From Paenibacillus sp. JZ16 (GTDB lineage: Bacteria; Bacillota; Bacilli; Paenibacillales; Paenibacillaceae), in contig NZ_CP017659.1 in the NCBI RefSeq assembly GCF_015326965.1, positions 3,224,001 through 3,288,000 on the forward strand: 64,000 nucleotides of DNA, in the 5' to 3' direction. The notes beneath the pieces are model-generated. The model did no database searches. It saw nothing but the letters and a program-made list of their open reading frames with translations, and was not told where the DNA came from. Within the stretch, counting starts at the first letter, position 1; each line of letters begins with the position of its first letter. Made by a program: the position numbers and the translations under genes. Below, in pieces: positions 51,705 to 60,449 of this stretch.

Positions 51705-52985
51705 TTGACAGTTACAGCCATAGTAGGAGCCAATTGGGGAGATGAAGGCAAAGGAAAAATGACGGATGTTCTTGCGGCGCAATCGTCGTATGTCGTCCGA
51801 TTTCAGGGAGGGAGCAATGCAGGACATACCATTATTAACGATTATGGGAAGTTTTCGCTGCATATGCTGCCGTCAGGTGTATTCTATCCAAACGTAACGA
51901 ATATCATCGGTCCGGGAACCGCTTTGGATATGGAGGTATTGATCAAGGAGCTGCAGGAGCTGGAAGCAAGGAACGTCCCCGCCCCCAAACTGTTTATATC
52001 GGAGCGCGCACAAGTCGTGCTTCCTATTCATCGGTTGCTGGATGAACTGGAAGAAGAACGGCTCGGTGCCCGGGGATTCGGTTCTACGAAACGCGGGATC
52101 GCGCCATTTTATGCTGATAAATATGCAAAGCTGGGCATTCAGGTAGCTGATCTGTTCCATCCCCAGCGACTTCGTGAACGGCTCGAGCAGATGCTTGCCA
52201 TCAAGAACGTGCAGCTGCAGCATCTGTATGGGAGAGAGCCGCTAAACGTTGATGAGATGACCAAGCAACTGCTGGAGTCCTTCCGGCTCCTGTCTCCATA
52301 TATCGAGGATACCACCACGATGCTGCAGCAAGCTTATATGAAAGGCGACCCTATTCTCGTGGAGGGCCAATTAGGGGCACTGCGGGACCCGGATCACGGG
52401 ATTTACCCGTTCTCCACCTCCTCCTCCACGCTGGCAGGCTATGCACCGGTCGGAGCTGGTCTGCCGCCGTACGCCATCAGCCAAGTCATTGCTGTAGTTA
52501 AGGCTTATTCAAGCTGTGTCGGCGCCGGCCCGTTCGTGACCGAACTGCATGGGGATGAAGCGGATGAGCTCCGCCGCCGTGGCGGCGATGCAGGCGAATA
52601 CGGCGCAACGACCGGCCGGCCAAGACGAATGGGATGGTTTGATACGGTGGCCACCCGTTACGGCTGCATGGTGCAGGGAGCTACCGAAGCCGTTCTCACC
52701 AACCTTGACGTCCTGGGGTACCTGGATGACATCCCCGTATGCGTTGGCTACGAATTAGAGGACGGAAGCATCATTGACCATTTTCCGGTAACGGCCGATC
52801 TCCAGTCTGCAAAGCCTGTTCTGAGAACACTGAAGGGCTGGAAATGCGACCTGTCGCATATCCGATCCTTTGACGAGCTCCCGGAAGCCGCGCAGCGATA
52901 TGTGCAGTTCATTGAATCGTCCATTGGCGTTCCTATCAAGACGATATCCGTCGGCCCGAGACGGGATCAGATTATGATGAGATAA
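51705..52985 (+). CDS. purA: Adenylosuccinate synthetase paralogue, divergent
   Basis: 426 residues from a TTG at 51705, with GGAGG nine bases upstream (an ATG five bases earlier is out of frame). Usual PurA length and core: P-loop-like GANWGDEGKGKMTD with the catalytic Asp, GGSNAGHTII, STKRGIAPFYADKYAKLG, TGRPRRMGWFD and KGWKCDL. Several normally fixed positions differ (QWGDEGKG starts with N; GIGP is GIAP; EGAQG is EGQLG; DIDHGTYP is DPDHGIYP). It links IMP and aspartate with GTP to adenylosuccinate if active. Being beside a LysR gene and away from purine genes, it looks like a second, regulated copy rather than the housekeeping PurA. Confidence 0.82.
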   Translation: MTVTAIVGANWGDEGKGKMTDVLAAQSSYVVRFQGGSNAGHTIINDYGKFSLHMLPSGVFYPNVTNIIGPGTALDMEVLIKELQELEARNVPAPKLFISERAQVVLPIHRLLDELEEERLGARGFGSTKRGIAPFYADKYAKLGIQVADLFHPQRLRERLEQMLAIKNVQLQHLYGREPLNVDEMTKQLLESFRLLSPYIEDTTTMLQQAYMKGDPILVEGQLGALRDPDHGIYPFSTSSSTLAGYAPVGAGLPPYAISQVIAVVKAYSSCVGAGPFVTELHGDEADELRRRGGDAGEYGATTGRPRRMGWFDTVATRYGCMVQGATEAVLTNLDVLGYLDDIPVCVGYELEDGSIIDHFPVTADLQSAKPVLRTLKGWKCDLSHIRSFDELPEAAQRYVQFIESSIGVPIKTISVGPRRDQIMMR

Positions 52986-53724
52986 CCGGGTGACGGCCTT
53001 CGTTCACTTGATTTGCGAAGCCATCCAGTATCCGCTGGACTCCACGGGGATCGCTCAGCATTGGCAAATGGCCGGTGCTGAGACTTTCCACCCCATCTGC
53101 AGACAGATTGGCTATCATGCTATCCTGTGTGGATAATCCGAACTCTTTGTCTTGGGTGAGCTTCACATAAAGCTTTGGCACATCGGGAATAGACGCTTGA
53201 ACGCGATCCGTATAGACTCTGCGGGATTCCGGAACAAACTCCGCTGCGATTCGGGAAGCCTGCTCCTCCGGCAGATCACTGCACAGACCATGACGGATTG
53301 CGGATTCAGGCGGCTTCGTGCCAGCCGTTTTCAGGATGATCGGCATGATGGCCCTCAGAGGAAACGGAAGCACCGAAACAAATGAACCTCCGCGCTTAGG
53401 AATAGCCGCACCGATGGCTACAAAACCGGCAACACGGCCTGTGAACCTGGAGGCCAGCTCCATAGCCAATACCCCGCCCAGGGAATGAGCCACAATGACA
53501 AACTTGTTCGTCCCCCACGTTCTCACCTGCTCCGCCATATGGTTTACGTAATCCTCCAGCCCCAAATGATGTCCGGAAATCACATTCCGATCCCGCAAGG
53601 GGTATTCCACTTTCAAATACGGATGACCCAGCCCTTCCACAACGTAATCCCATACTCCTCCGTTCAATCCTGCTCCGTGTATAAAAACAAATCCCAGCTC
53701 TTCTTTAGTCATGTCTTGTTTCAT
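52972..53724 (-). CDS. Alpha/beta hydrolase
   Basis: 250 residues from the ATG at 53724, with AAGGGAGGAG upstream; upstream codons in the frame run through a palindromic operator. Oxyanion HGAG, nucleophile motif VAHSLGGVL, catalytic His in TGHLPML near the C-terminus. Substrate unknown. Its 3' end overlaps that of the purA-like gene by 14 bases (convergent). Divergent from a WYL regulator that likely controls it. Confidence 0.85.
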   Translation of the reverse strand: MKQDMTKEELGFVFIHGAGLNGGVWDYVVEGLGHPYLKVEYPLRDRNVISGHHLGLEDYVNHMAEQVRTWGTNKFVIVAHSLGGVLAMELASRFTGRVAGFVAIGAAIPKRGGSFVSVLPFPLRAIMPIILKTAGTKPPESAIRHGLCSDLPEEQASRIAAEFVPESRRVYTDRVQASIPDVPKLYVKLTQDKEFGLSTQDSMIANLSADGVESLSTGHLPMLSDPRGVQRILDGFANQVNEGRHPVISS

Positions 53725-53791
53725 TCTATATTCTCCTCCCTTAATGGACCCTGCTCCAAGGATTCTGCGTGAACCCTTGCTTCTTGAGAAC

Positions 53792-53840
53792 ATCTTATTC
53801 TTTAAATAAGACAAATATTGTCTTATTTAAAGAATAAGAT
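53792..53840. promoter_or_regulatory. 49-bp perfect inverted repeat (operator candidate)
   Basis: Two 23-base arms, left ATCTTATTCTTTAAATAAGA-CAA and its exact reverse complement, around ATA. Each arm itself contains CTTATTcttTAAATAAG. It covers a promoter for the WYL gene (TTGTCT 53818-53823, 16 bases, TAAAAT 53840-53845) and lies before the hydrolase gene. Confidence 0.75.
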
Positions 53841-53871
53841 AAAATAAATGATATGAGACGGAGGTATTCCT

Positions 53872-54813
53872 ATGCAGAAATCCCAGCGCCTGATTCAATT
53901 AATGATGATGATCAATGCAAAAAAATCGTTTACGGTAAAAGAGCTGGCCGATGAATTCGGGCTCTCCGTCAGGACCCTTTCAAGAGATTTGGATGAGCTG
54001 AGCGGGCTCGGCGTTCCCATCTACTCTGTGCAGGGCCGAGGGGGCGGATACAGATTGCTGCAGGAGCGGATGCTGCCGCCGATCAGTTTCACGGAAAGCG
54101 AGGCGACCGCCATCTTTTTTGCGTGCCAATCCTTAAGCTATTTCAGCACGCTGCCGTTCGGTGACGGAGCCGCCACGGCCCTCCACAAGTTCTATCATTA
54201 TTTGCCGGCAGATACCAAGGAGCAGATCGACCGTCTTAAGGATCGCGTTATGATCCACAGTCCATTCCGTGCGATGTCCAGCGAGATTTTACATACGCTA
54301 ATGGAGGCCATCATGGTTCGGCAAGTGGTCACCATCTCCTATCGTTCATCCACAGGAAGCAGTCAGCGGCATATTCAGCCTATCGGCTTGTATGCAAGCT
54401 CGGGCTACTGGTATTGTCCGGCCTACTGTTTTACTCAAGAGGATATCAGACAGTTCAGAGTCGACCGGATCATTGCTGCCAGCCTCAATGAGTCCATAAC
54501 GATCCGTGAAGATATCGCCAGCCAAACGCTGCGTGACATACCGGAAACCGGGGATGGGGAAATGAAGCCGTTTGAGGTACAATTAACTTCCAAAGGGGTT
54601 TGGCTGCTTGAAACGGATACTCGCCTCGGCCCCCATATCCATAAGAACAAGGATGGCAGCGGAATTATTCAGCTTGAAATACCAGCGGCCGACATCTTCT
54701 TCTATTCGGACTATGTGTGGCGTCTCGGAGAGGATGCTACCATCATCTCCCCAGCTGAAGCCGTCCAATGGACCCGCGAGAAAATTGAATCCATGAGGCT
54801 AAGGTATACATAA
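53872..54813 (+). CDS. WYL-domain transcriptional regulator (HTH_11 type)
   Basis: 313 residues. N-terminal winged helix (RLIQLMMMINAKKSFTVKELADEFGLSVRTLSRDLDELSGLGVPIYSVQGRGGGYRLL), then a WYL domain (around RQVVTISYRSSTGSSQRHIQPIGLYASSGYWYCPAYC...DIRQFRVDRII) and a C-terminal WCX-type part. WYL proteins sense nucleotides or small effectors. It is divergent from the hydrolase gene and separated by the 49-bp palindrome. Confidence 0.88.
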   Translation: MQKSQRLIQLMMMINAKKSFTVKELADEFGLSVRTLSRDLDELSGLGVPIYSVQGRGGGYRLLQERMLPPISFTESEATAIFFACQSLSYFSTLPFGDGAATALHKFYHYLPADTKEQIDRLKDRVMIHSPFRAMSSEILHTLMEAIMVRQVVTISYRSSTGSSQRHIQPIGLYASSGYWYCPAYCFTQEDIRQFRVDRIIAASLNESITIREDIASQTLRDIPETGDGEMKPFEVQLTSKGVWLLETDTRLGPHIHKNKDGSGIIQLEIPAADIFFYSDYVWRLGEDATIISPAEAVQWTREKIESMRLRYT

Positions 54814-54857
54814 GGGTAGATCAATTCCGTATAAAACATTTAAGGAGGGGAACATGC

Positions 54858-55690
54858 ATGAGTGCAGAAGTTGATTCTTTGATCCAGCGGATAACGGAAG
54901 AACTTCGGGAGGTGCCCGGCGTTACAGGGATCGTACTCGGGGGTCCAGAGCCAAAGGAACCGCCAAACCGGATTCCGATATCGATATCGGCATTTATTAC
55001 GATGAATCACAAGGATTCAAGGTAGAGAACATCGCTAAGGTGGCGAAGAAATTAGATGACGAGCATCGGGAGGGGATTATCACTTCATTGGGTGAATGGG
55101 GCGCCTGGGTTAACGGGGGCGGATGGTTAATGATCGAGGGCTATCATGTGGATTTCTTATTCCGTGATGTACGCCGCGTGTCCGGCATCATCGACGACTG
55201 TTCCGCAGGCACGGTATCCGCGCATTACCAAACCGGACATCCGCATGCTTATCTCAATGTGATGTATATGGGGGAAATCGCGATTTGCCGCATACTGTGG
55301 GATTCGGATAACCGAATACAGACGCTGAAAGCCAAAACGGTTCCTTATCCAAAAGCATTAAAGGATGCAATCGTTGGCTTCTTTACCTTCGAAGCATCCT
55401 TCTCCTTGATGTTTGCGGATAAAACAGCTGCCAGCGATGATATCAGCTATGTAACCGGCCACTGCTTCCGCTGCATTTCGAGCTTGAATCAAGTGCTGTT
55501 TGCCAAAAACGAGTCGTACTGCATCAATGAGAAGCGTGCGGTGGCCATGATCGAAACCTTTCCCATCAAGCCAACCAATTACAAGCAGCGCGTGGACCAA
55601 GTAATCACACTGCTCTCATCAGATGCAGAAAAAACAAAACAAGCCACTGCGCTGCTTCAGGAGCTTGTTGCCGAAACGGAAGCGTTGTAG
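54858..55690 (+). pseudogene. Nucleotidyltransferase-domain protein, frameshifted in the sequence
   Basis: From the ATG at 54858 (AAGGAGGGG upstream): SAEVDSLIQRITEELREVPGVTGIVLGG, then frame lost at the five-base G-run 54939-54943. Adding one base gives GGSRAKGTAKPDSDIDIGIYY, the exact GSxAxGT...SDIDIG nucleotidyltransferase motif, continuing in the frame of 55040-55690. C-terminal helical region (KPTNYKQRVDQVITLLSSDAEKTKQATALLQELVAETEAL). Total about 277 residues. Related to DUF4037-like or kanamycin-nucleotidyltransferase-type proteins; substrate unknown. Likely a sequencing error. Confidence 0.8.
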
Positions 55691-55701
55691 CGCCGCAGCC
55701 G

Positions 55702-56475
55702 TTATTTCTTATTCATCCATTTGTAAGACACGCGATCTGCAAACCTCGGAAACAGCTGATACAGCCTTATGCCCAGTGAGGCCAGCCTCGGAAGATTGAG
55801 TTCTTCCTTGCGCTTTCTCACCAGCTTCACGACCTGATCCGCAACATATTCGGCCTTCATCATAAACCAGCCCACATTTTGGACATAACCGCCTGTCGGA
55901 TCGGCCAAGGAAAAAAACGGGGTATCGATGGGGCCGGGGTTTACAGTAGACACGGTTATGCCTGTGTTCCTCAGCTCCTGCCGGAGTGAATTGCTGAACC
56001 CAAGCACGGCATGCTTCGTGGCCGAATAGGCGGTGGATTTGGCCGTTCCGATTTTTCCGGCCATGGATGCAATGTTTACGATATGGCCGTCACCCCGCTC
56101 CAGCATCCCCGGCAGCACGGCTTGCGTACAGCGCACGATGCCCATATAATTGACGTCCATCATGTCCTGAAACTCTTCTTGGCGCATGTCCATAACGGCT
56201 TCGAACTTGCCATAGCCGGCATTGTTTATCAGCACGTCGATTCTGCCATGGCGAAGAAGAAGACCCTCCATGACAGATTGCACCTGCTCTGGGCTTTGAA
56301 CATCCATGGTTGCAAGCTCATGGGGGCCCGGCATTCGCGCACCCACCTCCTGCAGACGTTCTACCGAACGGGCGCACAGCACCACATATGCTCCTTCTGC
56401 AGAAAGCTTCTCCGCGATCAAAGCGCCGATTCCGCTGGATGCTCCCGTTACGACGACAACTTTATTTTTTAACAT
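55702..56475 (-). CDS. Short-chain dehydrogenase/reductase
   Basis: 257 residues from the ATG at 56475, with AAAGGG upstream; a longer start at 56511 has no good ribosome site. VVVVTGASSGIGALIAEKL, VLINNAGYGKF, NIASMAGKIGTAKSTAYSATKHAVLGFSNSL: classical SDR with YxxxK. C-terminus KWMNKK. Substrate unknown. Independent of the SDR at 40481. Confidence 0.88.
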   Translation of the reverse strand: MLKNKVVVVTGASSGIGALIAEKLSAEGAYVVLCARSVERLQEVGARMPGPHELATMDVQSPEQVQSVMEGLLLRHGRIDVLINNAGYGKFEAVMDMRQEEFQDMMDVNYMGIVRCTQAVLPGMLERGDGHIVNIASMAGKIGTAKSTAYSATKHAVLGFSNSLRQELRNTGITVSTVNPGPIDTPFFSLADPTGGYVQNVGWFMMKAEYVADQVVKLVRKRKEELNLPRLASLGIRLYQLFPRFADRVSYKWMNKK

Positions 56476-56569
56476 GATTTCATTATCCCTTTCTTCGCCG
56501 GCACAGCTCATGATTCCTCCTTATTTACAGAGACTTGCATGCACGGCTATTGGGTTCATTACTCCTATT

Positions 56570-57028
56570 TTATGAAATCATGACTTGAATATCCAGCTCC
56601 CCGATTCCTTCCATTCTCAGCGGAATACAAAGGGCTTTCTTCTGAATAAGACTTGACGTGCTATCCGATTTCATTACCTTGGGAGGCGTAATATCCACGC
56701 TGACGCCCTGGTTCGATAAAATGGTGCTGGCATTGCCGCTTATCATGTTTCCGAGCTCTGAAATCGCGCTTTGCCCCATCTCATCCATCTCGGTAATGAC
56801 ATAGCCGCCCATCATCACCGATACCATCTGCAGAGCTACCTGCTCCTGAATTCCAAATACAATGTCACCGTTCATTTGGCCTGTCATGCCAATTTGGATC
56901 CAGATATGATTCTCCAAATATCCGATCTCTTTGACCCCAAGATTCCCCGTGGAAGGTGAAACCTGTATGACTTGTTCGATCACGTGTCGTGCGGACTCTA
57001 AAAAAGGATTGATGACTTCCGCTTTCAT
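56570..57028 (-). CDS. cheX: Chemotaxis phosphatase CheX
   Basis: 152 residues. MKAEVINPFLESARHVIEQVI, GLVFGIQEQVALQMVSVMMGG-type motif, and SAISELGNMISGNASTILSNQGVSVDITPPKV (the ExxN dephosphorylation motif is ELGNMISGN). CheX removes phosphate from CheY-P. AAAGGGGCGTAATGAGG precedes the ATG. Standing alone, away from other chemotaxis genes. Confidence 0.9.
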   Translation of the reverse strand: MKAEVINPFLESARHVIEQVIQVSPSTGNLGVKEIGYLENHIWIQIGMTGQMNGDIVFGIQEQVALQMVSVMMGGYVITEMDEMGQSAISELGNMISGNASTILSNQGVSVDITPPKVMKSDSTSSLIQKKALCIPLRMEGIGELDIQVMIS

Positions 57029-57446
57029 TCCTCATTACGCCCCTTTCACTGGGTTGTTGGTCAGGGTCCCAAAGTCCCACCTATATATTTAAACATTATA
57101 ATGGATACCTTGTAATAAATCATCACAAAATAGCGACAGCCCTCATTCCAACAACTGTATTTCCATGTCAGCTATCGCTTGAAACGCTTTAGTACGAAGA
57201 TATTCCTTTCGCTTAAACGGGCCTTTGGTCTCACCTTTTTTCTATGTCTACTTTACTATTATCGGAAGGTTTCCCCATCTTTTAATAATAATTAAATGGA
57301 AATTAAAATGTTTTTCATTTTTTCGGCCGAAAACAATCAGGTTTGCTCCCTTCGTTGCTCCACCGGGAAGAATAACCTATAATTTAAATAATACAGATTG
57401 CACGCGATAGATGAGCGGAAGAATATATCAAGTAAGGAGGAAGGCT
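57029..57446. other. Intergenic stretch between cheX and LysR gene
   Basis: 418 bases. It holds the LysR promoter (57355-57383). The rest is AT-rich (57240-57330) with no gene or strong hairpin that I can support; the plus-strand ORF 57225-57410 has no coding character. Confidence 0.5.
57355..57383 (+). promoter_or_regulatory. Promoter of the second LysR gene
   Basis: TTGCTC (57355-57360), 17-base spacer, TATAAT (57378-57383). Confidence 0.7.
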
Positions 57447-58349
57447 ATGAACATCAGCCAATTGGAAACGCTTATTACCATCTCCAAAACGATGAGCTTT
57501 CGCAAAGCGGGAGAACTTCTTAATCTGACACAACCGGCGGTATCCGCCCAGATCAAGAGCCTGGAAGAAGAATTTAAAACGGTGCTGGTGGACCGGAGCC
57601 AGCCCGTAACGTTAACCGACCGGGGACAGGTCTTCGTGGACCATGCCGAACAAATCCTCGGGATCGTCGATGAGCTGAAGCAGCGGCTATCCGACCTTGA
57701 TCAAACTCCCCAGGGTCATATTCAGCTGGGTACAACCACTTCCATAGCGATTCAGATCCTGCCACGGGTACTTTCCTACTTTCAGGATCAATTCCCTCAT
57801 ATTAAAACAACCATTCAATCCATGGCTTCTTCGCAAATCTACCACAGCGTGGAGAACGGGCTCATCGACATCGGGATCGGTTATCTGATCGAGCGCAATC
57901 CCAACTTAAGCACATCCATTCTGTACTACGATACCTTTGAGCTTGTCGTATCCCCTCAGCATCCGCTAGCCAAACTCTCCACGGCAAGCATGGATGTGCT
58001 CGGCGGAATCCCCCTTATTCTGCTAACGCGCGATACCGTTGGCCGCCGCTTCGCAGACGACGTAATGAAGAAGCACGGCATTGAGCCGCAGGTTGTCATG
58101 GAACTGTCAAGCAGCGAAGAAATTAAACGGATGGTCGAGATCAATTTGGGCGCAGCGATTATATCGAAGCAGTCCGTCGCGACGGAGCTGCGCAACGGCA
58201 CCCTGCAGATTGTTCCCCTGAGCGAGCTTGAAGTCAGCCACCCTGTCGGCGTAATCTATAAGAGCGGACGATACGTCAGCTCCGCTATGCGTCAATTCCT
58301 CAGTGACCTGAAAGGCATGCCCGAAACACAGTTCATCAGCAGCGAATAA
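57447..58349 (+). CDS. LysR-family transcriptional regulator
   Basis: 300 residues from the ATG at 57447, with AAGGAGGAAGG upstream. HTH (NISQLETLITISKTMSFRKAGELLNLTQPAVSAQIKSLEEEFKTVLVDRSQPVTLT) and effector domain (HIQLGTTTSIAIQILPRVLSYFQ; VVSPQHPLAKL; VVMELSSSEEIKRMVEINLGAAIISKQSV). It resembles CysL/CbbR-type regulators. Followed by the hisK-like gene in the same direction, but separated by 53 bases. Confidence 0.9.
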   Translation: MNISQLETLITISKTMSFRKAGELLNLTQPAVSAQIKSLEEEFKTVLVDRSQPVTLTDRGQVFVDHAEQILGIVDELKQRLSDLDQTPQGHIQLGTTTSIAIQILPRVLSYFQDQFPHIKTTIQSMASSQIYHSVENGLIDIGIGYLIERNPNLSTSILYYDTFELVVSPQHPLAKLSTASMDVLGGIPLILLTRDTVGRRFADDVMKKHGIEPQVVMELSSSEEIKRMVEINLGAAIISKQSVATELRNGTLQIVPLSELEVSHPVGVIYKSGRYVSSAMRQFLSDLKGMPETQFISSE

Positions 58350-58402
58350 CGCCGCATCAAACCTAGAATAATAACCAATCAAGCGTTATAAAGGAGGTCA
58401 AT

Positions 58403-59212
58403 ATGAAATTTGATCTGCACACCCACCATTTCCGCTGCGGTCACGCAGACGGCAACATTCGAGATTATATCGAGGCCGCGATTGCGGCAGATTTACAGGT
58501 GATTGGAATCTCGGATCACACACCATACTTCGGAAGTCCGGAGGAACACCCCTTCCCGACCACCACCATGGCAAAAGCCGACTTTGCCGGGTACGTACAA
58601 GAAGTTTTGGACTTAAAGCGGGAATATGAAGGTAAAATCAAGGTCTTGCTGGGCATTGAATCCGATTATTTTCCGAGCCACGCCCAGGTTTATCAGCAGG
58701 AGTTAGCGGCCTACCCTTTTGACTACATCATCGGCTCCATCCATCACGTCAGGGATATTAGCATCTTCAATAAAAACCGCTGGAAGAAACTTACGCCGGA
58801 GCAGCAGGTTGCCGATAAAGAGGAATATTTCAATCTGATCCGGCAATCCGCACGAAGCGGCATGTTCCAGATCATCGCCCATATGGACGCCATGAAAGGC
58901 TATTATCCGCTGTTCTCCGAAATCAAGGCCGATGAAGCCATCGAGGAAACGTTGAAAGTCATCGCGGAATCGGGCCTTGCCATCGAGATCAACACGTCCG
59001 GCAAAACCAAGCTGTGCGGCGGCTGGTATCCATCGAACGCCATCTTGGAGGTCGCGCACCATCACGGCGTTGACGTCACCTTCGGCTCCGACGCTCACAA
59101 GCCGTCAAGGGTTGGAGATGAATTTGACGAAGTCGCTAAAGTGCTCAAAGAAATCGGATACACGGAATGGGTATATTTCGAACAAAAGCAGAAGGTGACC
59201 GTACCTCTTTAA
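58403..59212 (+). CDS. hisK: Histidinol-phosphatase, PHP type
   Basis: 269 residues. Metal-binding DLHTHHFRCGHADG, ISDHTPYFGSPEE, IESDYFPSH, SIHHV, HMDAMKGY, and SDAHKPSRVGDEF are the PHP-family active-site blocks of HisJ/HisK. It converts histidinol phosphate to histidinol in histidine synthesis. AAAGGAGGTCAAT precedes the ATG. Confidence 0.88.
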   Translation: MKFDLHTHHFRCGHADGNIRDYIEAAIAADLQVIGISDHTPYFGSPEEHPFPTTTMAKADFAGYVQEVLDLKREYEGKIKVLLGIESDYFPSHAQVYQQELAAYPFDYIIGSIHHVRDISIFNKNRWKKLTPEQQVADKEEYFNLIRQSARSGMFQIIAHMDAMKGYYPLFSEIKADEAIEETLKVIAESGLAIEINTSGKTKLCGGWYPSNAILEVAHHHGVDVTFGSDAHKPSRVGDEFDEVAKVLKEIGYTEWVYFEQKQKVTVPL

Positions 59213-59239
59213 TGGGGTACACCTCCTTCTGTTTTTTTG
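59192..59239 (+). terminator. Terminator of hisK
   Basis: Imperfect stem AGAAGG...GTACC / GGGTAC...CCTTCT that includes the stop codon region, followed by GTTTTTTTG. Confidence 0.65.
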
Positions 59240-59271
59240 TATTTATATAGAAAGCACAACAAAATAGGCAA

Positions 59272-59296
59272 AAAAAGTGGACCCGTTACCGGGTCC
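59272..59296 (-). terminator. Terminator of the metallophosphoesterase gene
   Basis: GGACCCG-TTAC-CGGGTCC, followed on the minus strand by ACTTTTTTT. Confidence 0.75.
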
Positions 59297-59444
59297 AAAA
59301 CATAATATATATTCTCAAAAGGGGGTCATGTGATAAGTTTAACCCGCGGCTGTTAGAGTTTGATAACAGGTATATTTCATTTGTGTAACAAATTCCAAGT
59401 GATCCTTTCATCTTGAAATGTTCAGATCACATATTTCAGTCCCA

Positions 59445-60353
59445 TTATGTCATGGAGCGCAAGGTAAGCACCGTAAGCTCAGGTTTGCATAAGAAGCGAA
59501 AAGGAAGCTGCGTCGTGCCGATTCCCCTGTTTACATAGAGCAACATTCCTTGCGAACCGGTGGTATATAGTCCTTGCACATAGCGCTTTGCCCCGGGCGG
59601 CGTGATCACCTCGCCAATCCAGGGCAAACGGATCTGGCCCCCATGGCTGTGGCCCGACAGCTGGAGATGGAATGAATAGGCCGCAGTCGTATCTGCATAA
59701 TCCGGCTCGTGCATTAAGAGCAGCTTGAACATCCCGTCGGGTAAATCTTGAATGGCCGCAGCCGGATCCGGCTGCCCCCAGAATACGTCGTCCAAACCTG
59801 CCACGGCGATGACGGCACCCTCCCGCCTCAGCTTCACGGCCGTGTTCCGCAGCACGTGAAATCCGGCCTCTTCCTCCAAAAAGATCAGAGTCTCCACGTC
59901 TTCGTAATCATGGTTACCCAATATGGAAAAAAGGCCGAGAGGAGCTTTCAGCTCGGTGAACGGTTGAATGGCAGCCCTCATATCCTCTGTATTGCCGTCC
60001 ACCATATCCCCCGTGAAACAGATCATGTCCGGTTTCTCTTGTTGAATGGCTTGTACCAAGCGTGCCACATCTTTTGCCCCGGTATGAAAGCCCAGATGCA
60101 AATCGCTAAACTGAACGACCTTCATCCCGTCAAAGGGCTTGGGCAGTGAAGGAAGCGCCAAAGTCAGTCTTGTAATGTCCAGTTGATGAGGCTCCCATAA
60201 CGATGCGTAAGCCCCGCCTGCAGCGCCAACGCCGACCACGGCGGAAACACCCATCTTCAGAAATTGGCGGCGCGACATCTTTGTCTGCATGACTTCTCGC
60301 TTTCCCCCTTCATGGGCTGTGCCATGGGAGGCTGCCGAGGATGGATTTCTCAT
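59445..60353 (-). CDS. Tat-exported metallophosphoesterase
   Basis: 302 residues from the ATG at 60353 with AGGAGG upstream. The twin-arginine signal [21 protein letters not shown] starts near residue 27. The calcineurin-type active-site blocks follow: [33 protein letters not shown] and [10 protein letters not shown]. YkuE/YaeI-like, acting outside the membrane on a phosphoester such as lipid-linked phosphate. Divergent from the aldehyde dehydrogenase gene. Confidence 0.88.
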   Translation of the reverse strand: MRNPSSAASHGTAHEGGKREVMQTKMSRRQFLKMGVSAVVGVGAAGGAYASLWEPHQLDITRLTLALPSLPKPFDGMKVVQFSDLHLGFHTGAKDVARLVQAIQQEKPDMICFTGDMVDGNTEDMRAAIQPFTELKAPLGLFSILGNHDYEDVETLIFLEEEAGFHVLRNTAVKLRREGAVIAVAGLDDVFWGQPDPAAAIQDLPDGMFKLLLMHEPDYADTTAAYSFHLQLSGHSHGGQIRLPWIGEVITPPGAKRYVQGLYTTGSQGMLLYVNRGIGTTQLPFRFLCKPELTVLTLRSMT

Positions 60354-60449
60354 AGATGGACATCCTCCTATATAATAATAAAGAGTACAGGTTTTATCGT
60401 CCTTATGGTTATTCATATACATAGAATAACAACAGAGAGGGGTTTACAT

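Noticed and set aside
51705..52985. PurZ (diaminopurine synthesis) instead of PurA
   Set aside because: The catalytic Asp in GDEGKGK, which PurZ lacks, is present, and no phage DNA-modification genes are nearby.
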